Shown here: positions 11,514 through 22,263 of the stretch, piece after piece | Position numbering within the stretch: the stretch's first letter is position 1 | Layout of the letters: every line of letters starts with the position of its first letter | Assembly (NCBI GenBank): GCA_039566865.1 | Contig: CM076955.1 | Location: 8,496,501 to 8,560,500, forward strand | DNA from: Aurelia coerulea | Taxonomy: Eukaryota; Cnidaria; Scyphozoa; Semaeostomeae; Ulmaridae | Direction: 5' to 3' | Length of the DNA: 64,000 nt | Notes under the pieces: generated by a model | The model's database searches: none | Told to the model about the DNA's origin: nothing | What the model saw: only the letters and a program-made list of their open reading frames with translations | Made by a program: the position numbers and the translations under genes

Positions 11514-12560
11514 CATAGTCTGTATCACAATGTCGGAAAAAGAGGTCCCGTGCAATTTTCGTGTTAAAATTGATTTTCAACGGATTCCAAAGTAACTTTT
11601 GATGCTGAATCCGAAAATCAATGTTCCCAAGCCGAAAAATGCCTGGAAACGTGAGTTTTTGGCATGCGTAAATGCATTTGATGCCATATTGGTATTAAAA
11701 TCATAAGATCCATTGTGTTTACTTTAAGATGTAGTTCTTAGAGCGTAAATACTATATTTAAGGTGCTGAATCCAAAAACAATGATTTCAGGAAGCATCAA
11801 TTTCCGGCATGCATCGATGCTTTTGGATGCTATAATGGTGTAAATTTCACAAAATTTACTACGTTTATCAAAAGATGCAGCATTAAGAGCGTAAATGCCA
11901 TATTTGAGGTGCTGAATCCGAAGATCGATGTCCCAGAGCCAAAAAATTCAAGGATCATCAATTTCCGGCATGCAACGATGCCTTTGGATGCTATAATGGT
12001 GTAAATATCACAAAATTTACTCCGTGTATCAAAAGATGCATCTTTAAGAGCGTAAATGCTATTTTGAGGTGCTGAATCCGAAAATCGATGTTCCAGAGCC
12101 AAAAAATTCCAGGAAGCATCAATTTCCGGCATGCATCGATGCCTTTGATGCTACAATAGTATCAAATCATAAAACCTTTCATTTTTCTTTTAACATGCAG
12201 GTTGCACAACGAAAATACTATATTTGAGGTGCTGAATCGGAAAATCGATGTTGCAGAGCAAAAAATCCAGGAAACATCAATTTCTGGCATGCATCGATGA
12301 CTTTGTTGCCATAATAGTGTCAAAATCATGAAAATCTTCTATGTTTACTTTGTAGCGTTGTTTAGAGAGCGTAAATGCTATATTTGAGGTGTTGAATCCG
12401 AAAAACCATGTTCCAGAGCCAAAAAAATTCCAGGAAGCATCAATTTCTGGCATGCATCGATGCCTTTGATGCCATAATAGGATCAAAATCATGAAAATCT
12501 TCTATGTTTACTTTAAAATTTCAGTCTTTACAGCAAAAGTATTATTTTTGAGCAACTGAA
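11514..12560 (+). repeat. Left foldback arm, six ~160-bp units
   Basis: The phrase GTGCTGAATCCGAAAATCGA or a close variant recurs at about 11603, 11762, 11909, 12068, 12228 and 12389 (spacing 147-161). Each unit also has GGCATGCATCGATGC and GAGCGTAAATGCTATATTTG. Confidence 0.85.
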
Positions 12561-12705
12561 ACAAAAAATCAGCATTTCAGATGGAAAATTTTCTAGATAA
12601 TACAAATAGCTGGGTTTTTGTTTTTGCCATTGCTAGCGTCATACCTGTTTCTCAAAAAGCAACCGTTTTGCACTTATTGCTACCTGGTTTCGCAAAAAAT
12701 GTGTA

Positions 12706-13262
12706 CGGATTTCGTTGATTCCAGCGCTGTGAATTTAGCTTCAATCAATAGCTAATCACTCTAAAGATATTCCTCAACAGTTAGCTTGAACATAGATACC
12801 TCGTTTGTTGTTATTAGAGCTTTGAGAGCAGACAAGTTAATCTTGAAAGCTCAAAATGGCCTCTTCCTGCAAACTAGAGCTTTAGCCTTTTGGCCTAAGT
12901 AAATTCTTAAGGCACAGCATATAATTCAACGATAGCCTTGATAACATTTGAACAATATTAGATCTTGTGTTGTGTTATTCTGTTTTCAAGAAGTCACCCT
13001 CTAGTCACCCATTGGGAGGTTTCTTTATTTTTCATTAATTTCAGTTCTTAATTTCGATATGCGTTAGGAATTTGCTGAGGTCAAAAGGCCAAAGTTCTGT
13101 TTTGCAAGTGGACGCAAATTTGAGCATTCAAAATTGATATTTCTGCTCTCAAAGCACCAATACCAACTACCAAGGTATCTATGTTCAAGTTAACTATCGA
13201 GGAACGTTTTGAGAGTGATAGGCCATTGATTAAAGAAAATCAACGGAGATAAAAGCCCCGCG
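12706..13262. repeat. Inner inverted repeat, ~200-bp arms
   Basis: 12706-12915 is the diverged reverse complement of 13066-13262. Shared blocks include AACATAGATACCT, GCTTTGAGAGCAGA and GCCTTTTGGCCT / AGGTCAAAAGGCC. The spacer is about 150 bp. It is probably an older palindromic element inside the larger foldback, or that element's core. Confidence 0.7.
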
Positions 13263-13608
13263 CGGAAGGAGTCTGGGTATTCTATTAATAGCCTATTGAA
13301 TTTGATGGGTTGGAGATGTTCGTAGATATTGTTTAGCAAGCAGAACAATAACGTGCATATGAGTTTCCTTTGTCCTATTTATAGATTGTCTCTCCTTAGC
13401 TCCGTTCATTCACTTTAAAGCTAAATTCACATCGCTGGAGTCAACCAAATCTGTATACATTTTTTGGAACGCCCCGTATTTGTATATTTTTCTAAGAAAT
13501 TGCTGGCCTTTCTTTAAATTCGGACAACCCAAATATTTATTCACATATGCGAAACGGTGCGCAGACGTGTGCAGACATGAAGAGTTAAAAAACATGAGTG
13601 TGGAACTA

Positions 13609-13828
13609 CAATCTCTTGCAAAAGTGTTGGACCCCTACGAAAATCTACGTTTTTCGGAAATATTGTCCCCCCTCCCCCCATTTCAATGTTGCTTGCATTG
13701 GTGAATCATTCTTTTGGTGGATCTGCATGAAAAACACCTCTTTGCCAGGCAATCAACATTGAAACGGGGGAAGGGGGGACAAAAATTCGAATTTTTCAAT
13801 AGGGGTCCAACACTTTTGTAAGAGATTG
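13609..13828 (+). mobile_element. Hairpin MITE S, copy 1 (Tc1/mariner-like)
   Basis: This 220-bp element starts CAATCTCTTGCAAAAGTGTT and ends with the near reverse complement, flanked by TA on both sides (13607-13608, 13829-13830). Inside the TIRs a second inverted pair is formed by a C-rich block followed by TTTCAATGTTG and by CAACATTGAAA followed by a G-rich block, so the whole element can fold on itself. TA duplication suggests a Tc1/mariner transposase in trans. Confidence 0.85.
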
Positions 13829-14527
13829 TATTTCATCTGCACTCACTGATTAAATTTAAAATTTCAGAATGTTAAAAGACTTCACATTCAATGATTAAGA
13901 CAGATTTTGAAAGTATTTTAGTGTTGATTTTATTGACTCTTAACTCTGTCATGATATGCAAAAATGGCAAAATTGGTCCTTAGTATATTCCTCTCGGGTA
14001 ATTGATCCAACAGCCATAACTGCTTTGTTCTTACTATCCATGGCACAGGTTCTCATAGGTAGGAAAGAAGGGTACTCTCGATTGTGCATAATCATATGAG
14101 ATATAGCGAGAAAATTGCCATTTCAAGAGAATTTGTGCTTGAAAATACAAGCAGAAGGTGAATTCAGCCTTACTGCACGCCCAAACAAAATTTTTCTCTT
14201 TCTTTCTTTTAGTGCAGCCGTGAGGTTATTTGTATAAGTTTTTCTTAAATGACCTAGTTTTTAGCATAAGATTGATGACTTTAATAAAATGCATACTTGA
14301 ACTTGTAGATCTTGCACAAAACTGCACTTTTACCACAAGAGCAAGCTCTTTACAAAGGGGCCACACCCTTTTAAATTGTGACACACCCTCTTTAAATTCA
14401 ATTTTTTGCAGCCACTGAGGTGATTTTTGCTAAGAATGTGTTGTTTGAGTTGTTTATTTACCGTAAAAGTACACAGGAGACATGTAAAGTCTAAATTGCC
14501 AATACAGCAACAACAACAACAGACACC

Positions 14528-14560
14528 GAGTACTGTAGTGAGTACTGTTGACAGTACTCA
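14528..14560. repeat. GAGTACTGT palindrome repeat, copy 1
   Basis: A 33-bp block contains the perfect palindrome GAGTACTGTTGACAGTACTC apart from its central two bases, preceded by another GAGTACTGT. A nearly identical block lies at 14933-14965 in direct orientation. Confidence 0.75.
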
Positions 14561-14932
14561 CCATAGTACTCACTTTGAAAAAGGCTCTCAAAATGGTCAG
14601 ATACCTTAGGAGCTGCCAATGAATGAGCTTTAATCATGTCAAATACTCATATGAACGAGCTATATTCATTAATGTTGTCCTTGTCCATACAGACAGTTTC
14701 AAAGCAGGATTTTCAAAATTCTCAACAGTACTCACCATTTTCCCTTAAAAAGAACAGTATTATATTATTTATTAACAGAAAAAGTGAGTACTGTTCGCAT
14801 TTTCACTTTAACTGGACATGAAAATATGAAAGTGATACATGAATATAAAGCTTTTGATGCGCTGAATACATCTATGGGCATATTGTCACTATCCACTGTC
14901 AAAATAAAGAAATATGGACTGAAACGCTAGTG

Positions 14933-14965
14933 AGTACTGTGGTGAGTACTGTTGACAGTACTCAG
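14933..14965. repeat. GAGTACTGT palindrome repeat, copy 2
   Basis: Differs from copy 1 by one base. Single GAGTACTGT/ACAGTACTC words also occur at about 14725 and 14785, between the two blocks. Confidence 0.75.
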
Positions 14966-15149
14966 CAGTAAAGCTCACTCCTGTAAGGTTTATGTATAGT
15001 GACAGAAAACGTTGTATATTTCCTTATGAGCACTAATTCTATAGAGAGACATCTTATCTTCAAGATAAAAACTACTGTTGACGTATAGATTTGTTATTGG
15101 TGCAATGGCAGCAGGTCTAAGATGTTCACCTATAAAGCTGTCCTTCAGA

Positions 15150-15369
15150 CAATCTCTTGCAAAAGTGTTGGACCCCTACGAAAATCTACGTTTTTCGGGA
15201 ATGTTGTCCCCCCTCCCCCCATTTCAATGTTGCTTGCATTGGTGAATCATTCTTTTGGTGGATCTGCATGAAAAACACCTCTTTGCCAGGCAATCAACAT
15301 TGAAACGGGAGAAGGGGGGACAAAAATTCGAATTTTTCAATAGGGGTCCAACACTTTTGTAAGAGATTG
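15150..15369 (+). mobile_element. Hairpin MITE S, copy 2
   Basis: Also 220 bp, differing from the copy at 13609 at only a few positions and in the same orientation. The right flank is TA, but the left flank is GA, so one side of the TA duplication is altered or the copy arose by duplication instead of insertion. Confidence 0.85.
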
Positions 15370-15644
15370 TAGACAAAAGTCGCGGACCCTGATGAAGATA
15401 TCGAGGAACAAGAGCAGCAATAACCTCAAAGTAATCGATTGAGGCTTTATTTTGATTGTAAAAATCTATTTTGATTCCTTAAGCTACGGCTTTTTCATTC
15501 AAATGTACTGCAACAAGGAAGCTGGTTAAATTGGGCTATGGCGTAATTGGTGGCCTTCAATAATGCCAAGGAAGTTTTTTCCTGCAATTTGTCATCCCTC
15601 GTAATTTTTTTATCCAGAAGGAAAATTCATTTTTATTCAAGCAT

Positions 15645-16493
15645 CAAACGCATCGATGCATGCCGGAAATCGATGCTTTGATACTATTGTGGCATCAAAA
15701 GCATTGAAACATGCCGGAAATTGATGTTTTCTGGCACATTTTGGCTCTGCGACATTGATTTTCAGATTTAGTACCTTGAATATAGTATTTTCACTCTAAT
15801 ACCTGCATCTAAAAGAAAAATGAAAGGTTTTATAATTTGATACTATTATGGCATCAAAAGCATCGATGTATGCCGGAAATTAATGCTTCCTGGAAGTTTT
15901 TGGCTCTGGAACATTGTTTTTAGGATTCAGCACCTCAAATATAGCATTTACGCTCTCTAAACAGCGCTACAAAGTAAACATTGAATATGTTTATGATTTG
16001 GATACTATTGTGGCATCAAAGGCATTGAAAAATTCCAGAAATTGATGTTTTCCGGCCTTTTTTGGCTCTGGAACATTGTTTTTCGGATTCAGCATCTCAA
16101 ATGTGGTACTTACCCTGTGAAATCTACATTATAAAGTCAAAATAAAAGATTTTTATGATTTTGATACAATAATGTCATCAACGGCATCAATGCATGCCAG
16201 AAATCGATGCTTCCTGGAATTTTTTTGGCTTCGCAACATTTTTCGGATTCAGCACCTCAAATATAGTATTTGCGCTTTAAAAACTGCATCTTCAAGTAAA
16301 GACAATAGATTTTATGATTTTAATACCAATATGGCATCAAATGCATTTACGCATGCCAAAAAATGATGTTTCCTGGCAATTTTGGCTTGGGAACATTGAT
16401 TTTCGGATTCGGCATCAAAAGTTACACAGGAATCCGTTGAAAAATCAATTTTAACACGAAAATTGCACGGGATGACATAGTGACCCAGACTAT
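15645..16493 (-). repeat. Right foldback arm, five ~160-bp units
   Basis: Inverted relative to the left arm. GGATTCAGCACCTCAAAT-type phrases recur at about 15760, 15920, 16085, 16245 and 16400. The outermost unit matches the outermost left unit best (16310-16490 against 11520-11700), which supports paired arms of one element. Confidence 0.85.
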
Positions 16494-17698
16494 CATTCGG
16501 ACTTTTCATTGAAGGTAAAACAAAAGTTTAGTTTTTGATAAGGCATCTACAGGATGTGTAAAAGAAATCTACTGGCCGAAAAATGTGATTTTCTTTGCAA
16601 CGAAAGGTCTGACGTAAATGAAATAGTGACTTTCTGGAAGCCCATTTTTTTGTGCTTTCACTTGATATATGATGTTTGGAAGATAGGTAGGAAGTTTTCA
16701 ATAAGGAAACATGCAAGCATATGCCAAAATGTGATATTGTGATATTGTTTGTTGGAAGAAAGAAGCTAACATTGCCAATCTTTCAATTTTTTCTGATTTT
16801 CTAATCAGCGCAAAAAGCTTGCACAGTAAAATTCATAAATGATTTAAAACTTTTAACTGCACCACGATTTTCTAAAGGAAATTGTCAAATAGCTTACGAA
16901 GAGCTATTCTATTTACACATTTTCGACTCACGGGTACGTAGACTAGCACACGTTAAGTCAATCGGGTAGTACGCAAAAACTGGTGTCTTATGTGGTCATC
17001 TTTTTACTGTTGTTTAATAAACAGTCATTGTTTCTGCTCTTTTAACAAAAAAAGCTTGTGAACATGCATTGTGACATTACTTGTTCCCAATGCAAGAACT
17101 CTTTTTGACAATGCTCGTAGAGATCTCTTTGGTCAACTTTGAGACATCCCCTTATTGGACTTTTCAGTTTTGGACAGCGAGGCACTCAGTAACCTCTTGT
17201 TGTTTGGCTAATAGAAATTAAACAATGTCTCAAACAGAATGATTCTTGAAGCAACAATCTCGTTCATCGAGAAAAATAAGCAGCTCCATTAATATTCTCT
17301 GCATGCTAATATACACCTTATGTAGCGCCATTTTTTCGGCTTTTGTCTGTTATGTTTCTCTGTGTTGTATTGTTGTTGTGTTGTCATTTCTTTGGATTCT
17401 GTTTTAGTTTTGTTTTCGTTTGTTTTTCTTATGAAATTAACCGTTGAATTGTAAGGTCATTCATGGTGGGGACCAGATGACCTTGTGTCTTTCCCCGCCA
17501 TGAATTGCACATGTAAATCGTATTTCACTTTATTTAGAATTAGGTTTTGTTGTTGCAGAAAAAATGCAAGAATTGTCTGAAAGCTCTGTTTGATTTAGAG
17601 AAAGGACAGATTTAACGGACTAGATTCTTATGTCGACGTCATGGCGATATAAGCACTAACGACATAAGCACCAAGAACTTGATACGTGAGAGAGACTG
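16494..17698. other. Mostly unannotated; possible LINE 3' tail near 17380-17530
   Basis: A T-rich stretch with TTGTTGTGTTG words is followed by a stem-loop (TCATGGTGGGGA ... TCCCCGCCATGA, about 17462-17505), the arrangement seen in LINE 3' UTRs. No RT frame is attached. The rest shows no gene. Confidence 0.35.
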
Positions 17699-17931
17699 CA
17701 ATCCTGGAAAAAATATTTGGAACAAAGCTATTTTTCCATTCACTATCTTGAATTATTATTTTTTTCACTTTTTTCACCCCCCTTTTACCCCCGAAACAAT
17801 GTTGTTTGCATACATATGAAATTCTGAAGCTGAAACAGATCAAATCTACATTGTATCGGGGGGTGAGGGGGGGGGTTGTTCATTTGAAATTGTATAATTT
17901 ACGTTGTTCCAATATATTTTGTCCAGGATTG
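17699..17931 (+). mobile_element. Hairpin MITE P, copy 1
   Basis: Begins CAATCCTGGAAAAAATATTT and ends with the near reverse complement (AATATATTTTGTCCAGGATTG). An inner GC-rich pair (ACCCCCGAAACAATGTTG / CATTGTATCGGGGGG) gives a nested hairpin. It is flanked by TG on both sides instead of TA. The same family occurs at 62988-63208. Confidence 0.8.
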
Positions 17932-17936
17932 TGGGC

Positions 17937-19042
17937 TAAGTAAAGAGCTGAAAAAGACCGTTCAATATGGCCTGAGTACAAACGCCTAAGAAACCGGCTG
18001 ACCAGTGAACTCCGAAGAGCTTTCGAGGGCCACTATCGCAGCCTGAGGGCCACTATCGCAGCCGAATTTCACCTGATTGATCCAAGCACTATCGAAAAAG
18101 GAATCAAAATTTGAAATGCTCCAAATCTGCAGGATATGATAACATTTCTGTAAAGTTAGTAAAAGATGCATCAGGAATTTGATGCAAGCCGCTAACTGCA
18201 ATATTAAACTTTTCTTTTGAAAAGGGTATTTTTTCTGACATATGGAAAATAGCAAGAATGACCTCTATTTTCGAGTCTGGTTCGAAGAACGACATGAGCA
18301 ACTTCAGGCCTATATCCGTGTTTTTTGTTTTCTCGAGGTTGCAAGAAAAACTAGGGCATAATCAAATTTCAATTTACCTGAAGGCGCATAAAAAATTTTC
18401 AAAATGTCTACACGCATTTTTAAAGATGCCTAGCACTTTAACGTCACTACTTAACGTAACAGGTGCGTGGTTTTCTAACACTGAGAAACGCAATATTAAC
18501 ATAAGTGTATTTCTTGACCTCAAAAAGACTTTCGACACAATGGACCACGATTTTCTCCTCTCAAAGCTAACCAAATACCGGGTAGTAGGGGCACCTCTTC
18601 GGTGGTTCACATCGTACTTGACGAACAGGAAACAATACTGTCAAGTGAATGGTCACAAATCTAGCCTAAAACACTTTTCACTGCGGTATTCCTCAGGGCT
18701 CTTGCTTGGGGCCCCTCCTCTTCATCCTGTATGTCAATGACTTTGAGCAGTGCCTTCAAAAAATGCACCTCAAACATGTATGCGGACGAAACCAGCATAG
18801 CTTGCTCTGCTGAAGATATTGACGAACTCTGCAATGATCTAAGAACTGAGGTTGACAATATTGAAGAATGGTTACTGCTGAATAAGCTTAGTTTGAACAT
18901 GGATAAAACAGGATACATGGTTGTTGGTCACAAGAGACAAGCTAACAGTATACATGGCCCTAGAGAATTCCCTAGACAAATCAAATGTGAACCTACGGTT
19001 GACTCACGTACAAAGGTCTACGATGACGTATTACTTTTATGA
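17937..19042 (+). pseudogene. Degenerate LINE reverse transcriptase
   Basis: LINE protein pieces can be read in order across several frames. First comes the linker WPEYKRLRNRLTSELRRA (about 17970-18020), then KSAGYDNISVKL, NFRPISV, FLDLKKTFDTMDH (near 18510-18547), a frameshift before the IPQGSCLGPLLF block (about 18685), and another before YADETS (18779). The second catalytic Asp of YADD is Glu. An 18-bp tandem duplication (GGGCCACTATCGCAGCC) lies near 18030-18062. The copy is dead and older than the LINE at 1545. Confidence 0.85.
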
Positions 19043-19129
19043 AAGCAGCAAGAGGGAAACATCGTCTGGGAGGACGATTGCGCGTGGGGGGGGGGGGGCA
19101 GGGGTGATTCACTCCGGAAAAGGGTGTAC

Positions 19130-19440
19130 GAGATTTTTAGATTTTGAAAAATCCCATGATAAAACCATGGGTAGTTAGACACTGCTGGTGTGCTTCTATG
19201 GAGAAGAGCTGGATAATATGTATCTGCGGGGGAAATTTTTTACAGTGCTGCGGAGGAGATACCTGCGGGGGAAATTTTTTACTGTACTGTGGAGGAGATA
19301 TTTGCGGGGGAAATTTTTATAGTACTGTGGAGGAGATATCGGAAGCGAAAAGAGAAGGAGAGAGAAGAATGGGAAGGCAACCTCCAATGTCTTCCTACAG
19401 CGATTTTTCTCATGATGCTCGTAACAAAACACGCGACCGA
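19130..19440 (+). repeat. Dispersed repeat, copy 1
   Basis: Segments such as GGGTAGTTAGACACTGCTGG, TGCGGGGGAAATTTTTT and GTCTTCCTACAG...CTCGTAACAA reappear in reverse complement at 62510-62762. The family is unknown. It follows the dead LINE directly, but no link is proven. Confidence 0.65.
19223..19339 (+). repeat. Tandem repeat, three ~43-bp units
   Basis: Three units each contain TGCGGGGGAAATTTTT followed by a GTACTGYGGAGGAGATA segment. The copy at 62 kb has a single unit, so the triplication is local. Confidence 0.8.
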
Positions 19441-19451
19441 AAACAAAGGAT

Positions 19452-19481
19452 TGCCCTACCTCTGACGTCAGAGGTAGGGCA
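19452..19481. promoter_or_regulatory. 30-bp perfect palindrome centred on TGACGTCA
   Basis: TGCCCTACCTCTGAC is followed immediately by its exact reverse complement. The centre is the CREB/ATF consensus TGACGTCA. It lies about 225 bp before the possible start codon at 19677. Confidence 0.6.
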
Positions 19482-19594
19482 GCACTAGGAAACACTCCAT
19501 GATTGACAGCTATAGAGACGGGGGCGCTATTTTTGCTCGACGCGCCTCGTTTTGGCTCACAGCGCAAGCAAAAAAAGACGGCAATTTAACAAGG

Positions 19595-19676
19595 GGGAAT
19601 TTCGTTTTCGACCAATCAGGGCATTTGTTGACATTTGGGGCCTTGACCAATCAGAATGCACCATGACGTCACGTCA
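19595..19676 (+). promoter_or_regulatory. Promoter-like segment: two CCAAT boxes and a CRE
   Basis: CCAAT occurs at 19612-19616 and 19647-19651 in the context GACCAATCAG, and TGACGTCA at 19664-19671, just before an ATGGCGGAA start. The region is richer in CpG than its surroundings. Spacing and context look like a TATA-less animal promoter; this is inference. Confidence 0.4.
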
Positions 19677-19785
19677 ATGGCGGAAGCTGTGGGAAGCTGC
19701 GAGGAAAACATCTCCCCCAATATTGCTCGAGCTGACAACGGTTATCCAACTTTTGACCGATTTTATTGGTTTACATCAAAGTTTG
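19677..19785 (+). CDS. Possible first coding exon, hypothetical
   Basis: It starts CAATGGCGG, a fair animal initiation context, and encodes MAEAVGSCEENI... with a candidate splice donor G|GTAAAT after 19785. Past that point the frame runs into the CAGAATCAGATT repeat of the next element and encodes N/Q-rich low complexity. I recognise no protein family. It may be a host exon cut off by the repeat or the start of a transposon gene. Confidence 0.25.
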
Positions 19786-19831
19786 GTAAATTTTGGAACT
19801 TTCTGCCACTGCAATTTTCGATCGATCGACC

Positions 19832-20736
19832 GCATGCCATTCAGACCCAGAATCAGAATCAGATTGAAAATCAGATTCAGAATCAGATTCAGTCCCAGAA
19901 TCAGATTGGGATCTTAAATTTGCTGTTTTTGGCCACAAAATGGGTAGAATTGACATGTTTGCACTCCCAATTGATAAAATAGCGTTTACTGAGCAATTCT
20001 GCGCGATTTCTCGCCAAACGGTGTTCACAATTTGTCATACGAGCCTTAGAAAATAACTAAACAACAACAACAACTAAAATTTTTCTCGAATCTGATTCTG
20101 GGGGTCCAAAGGTCAGAATCAGATTCAAGGAATGGCTGTATTTCAATGGATTCATTCGAGGTTGAATGCCCCTATGACCAGAATCAGATTCGAGGGAATC
20201 AGAAGGGATACCAACGGTGATCAAGTTTCAGTTTTATTTCAATTTAAATTTCTGCTTAAGATTTTATCAGTTATAAGTTATGCAGAATCCATCTCTCATA
20301 TGTAAGCTATTTTCAAATAATATGTTTCGGATAATTAGAGCCAGTCTGCAACAAATACGTCAAAGCAAAGCTCAGCACGATCCAACGTTGGTATCCCTTC
20401 TTTTCCGCGACGTGCCATTCAGACCCAGATTCGATACTACCTACGTTTTCTCAGCAACAGTGACAGCTATTTCCGATATTTTTGCATGATATGATAGACC
20501 AACTATCCCTCTACACACGCTGTGCATTAGCCGTTCTTGTAGCTCCTGGAATCTTCTATGCTAAGGGCAAATCTGACGGCAGGTAGCAAATCTTAGCTTA
20601 GGCCATAAAACCAATTAATTTAGAGAAATCAACGGAATGGACAAGAGGATCCAGGGCCCCGGGTACAATTTCCTTGCCAAGTTGCCAACAAACCAGGTCA
20701 AAAGTTTTCCCACTCGTTTCCCACTCTTTTGTGTCA
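19832..20736 (+). mobile_element. Repeat family K, copy A
   Basis: It matches 23660-24416 and 26923-28003 in reverse complement over most of its length. Many copies of CAGAATCAGATTC lie near 19850-19910, 20090, 20118 and 20170. A 69-codon frame at 20280-20489 (starting MQNPSLICKLFSNNM) is open in all three copies with few changes, but no domain is recognisable. It is probably a non-autonomous DNA transposon; ends and target duplications were not resolved. Confidence 0.65.
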
Positions 20737-22263
20737 AAGGTTTCACTAAGTGAAAAAGTAGAGAACTTCGTCTTTAGTTGGGTTTCAGGTATGTCATAGC
20801 AATAGTAAAAGGGAATAAGAATACCGTCGCAGCGACTCCCCTTTCCCTGTTTAACTGTTATTATTTTGTTCGTGTTGTATTAAGTGGAGATGATGTTCTA
20901 GTATAAGCAATCTTTTAAAATGAATGGAAAGGACATGGAATATTTTATTTTAACTGTTGATTTATTAGAGAAATGTACATAAGCGTGAGAAGAAAATCTA
21001 GGAGGGCTGCCCGACACAAAGTCCATTATTTACCATATAATTTTTGGCCGACTGAGGGCTCCTTTTGGCCGGATTAAATGAGGATTTTTGATAATATTTC
21101 TCAAGTTGGGGGGGGGGGCTACCGCCATCCGGCCCCACGGCTCGTACGCTCGTACGCTTGTGGAAATGTAAAATTCATTACAGTGGGAACTCTGGATGGC
21201 TTATAAGTAACGTATGTCTTTTTCAGCTTTTTTAGTTAATTATGATTTGTTTCCTCATACAGTCAGGGGCGGATCCAGCCCGAATTTGAGGGGGGGGGCA
21301 ACTTGCAAAGAGGGCGCCAAATATTCAACGGAAAGGCGTTCCTCGAAACTGTTGTTCGTTGAATTCTCAAAGTATCTGAGATTTACATGAAAATTTACAC
21401 TCTATTTTGTCTCTGCCTTTTCATTATGAATGAGGCAAACTGTTATTTGTTTGTTTTACTGTGTTGTATCACCTAGGATTACTTGAGTAATGCGTAGATG
21501 AATTAATGGTGTCATTGAAATGCCTTTGAAACGCTCTGCATCACCAAGCGATAAACAGCCGGTTTGGTCCGAAAATGTTGAAAAAATTATCAAAAAATTA
21601 TTCACTGCCTTTTTTATTTATTTGTCTATCAAAGAACTACTTTTGAAAAAATCCAACATGTTTATTTTTCGTGATTTTCCTCCTTTGAAATTCCTATTTA
21701 TTTTCCTGAGTTGGACCTTGGACAGGCAGTTCTGCCATATGGCAACTAAATATTTGAAACGAATTTTATTGCCTTGAATTTGCCAAACACCAAAATCTGA
21801 TTTGTATCAAAATATTGGGCACCTCTTGTCTTGTGGGTAAACCTAAATGCCATAAAAACCGTTTCAATAATCAAAGTTCCTCTCATTCCAAAGAGTAAAA
21901 TTTCTTTGTAACCACTTTTCAACATCAAACCGCTACCGCATTCCAATGACATGCCGGTTCCTTTGTAATTTTATCAATATAGCATGGGGTAAGATTTGGA
22001 CCAGTGGAGCTGAGGAGGATTAGAAAATTTAGTTCCTACATGGCTGAAGGACATTTTAAAGGGTTAAGAGACCGGTCAACACTCGTCAAAATCCGTGAAA
22101 TTTTAAGAAACTTTCCGTCCTGTGCCTGTTTCGTAGCTTCTTAGAAAAGATGTGTGCATGTCAAGAATGTTATAACGTAATGGGGCATGAATGGGGGTAG
22201 TATTATGTTTCTGTCTTTATCATTGACACGTAGGAACGGGCGGGCAACTCCCCCCCCCCCGTA
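20737..22263. other. Mostly unannotated; G tracts and a possible hAT end
   Basis: G runs lie near 21108 and 21289 and a C run near 22250. CAGGGGCGGATCCAG at 21265 looks like the end of a hAT MITE, but no partner end was found. The 85-codon frame at 21520 has no recognised motif. Confidence 0.35.

Larger units (their letters stand above)
11514..16493. mobile_element. Foldback-type element with ~160-bp subrepeat arms
   Basis: The two ends (from CATAGTCTG at 11514 and to CAGACTAT near 16493) are inverted copies of each other and run inward for 0.85-1.05 kb. Each arm is a tandem array of about 160-bp units. The ~3.1-kb middle holds further repeats and no transposase. Long modular inverted arms are typical of Foldback/Galileo-like and some Mutator-like elements. 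I could not define a target duplication, so the outer limits are approximate. Confidence 0.7.

Noticed and set aside
21265..21320. CAGGGGCGGATCCAG as a complete hAT MITE
   Set aside because: Only one end is visible; no inverted partner or 8-bp duplication was found nearby.
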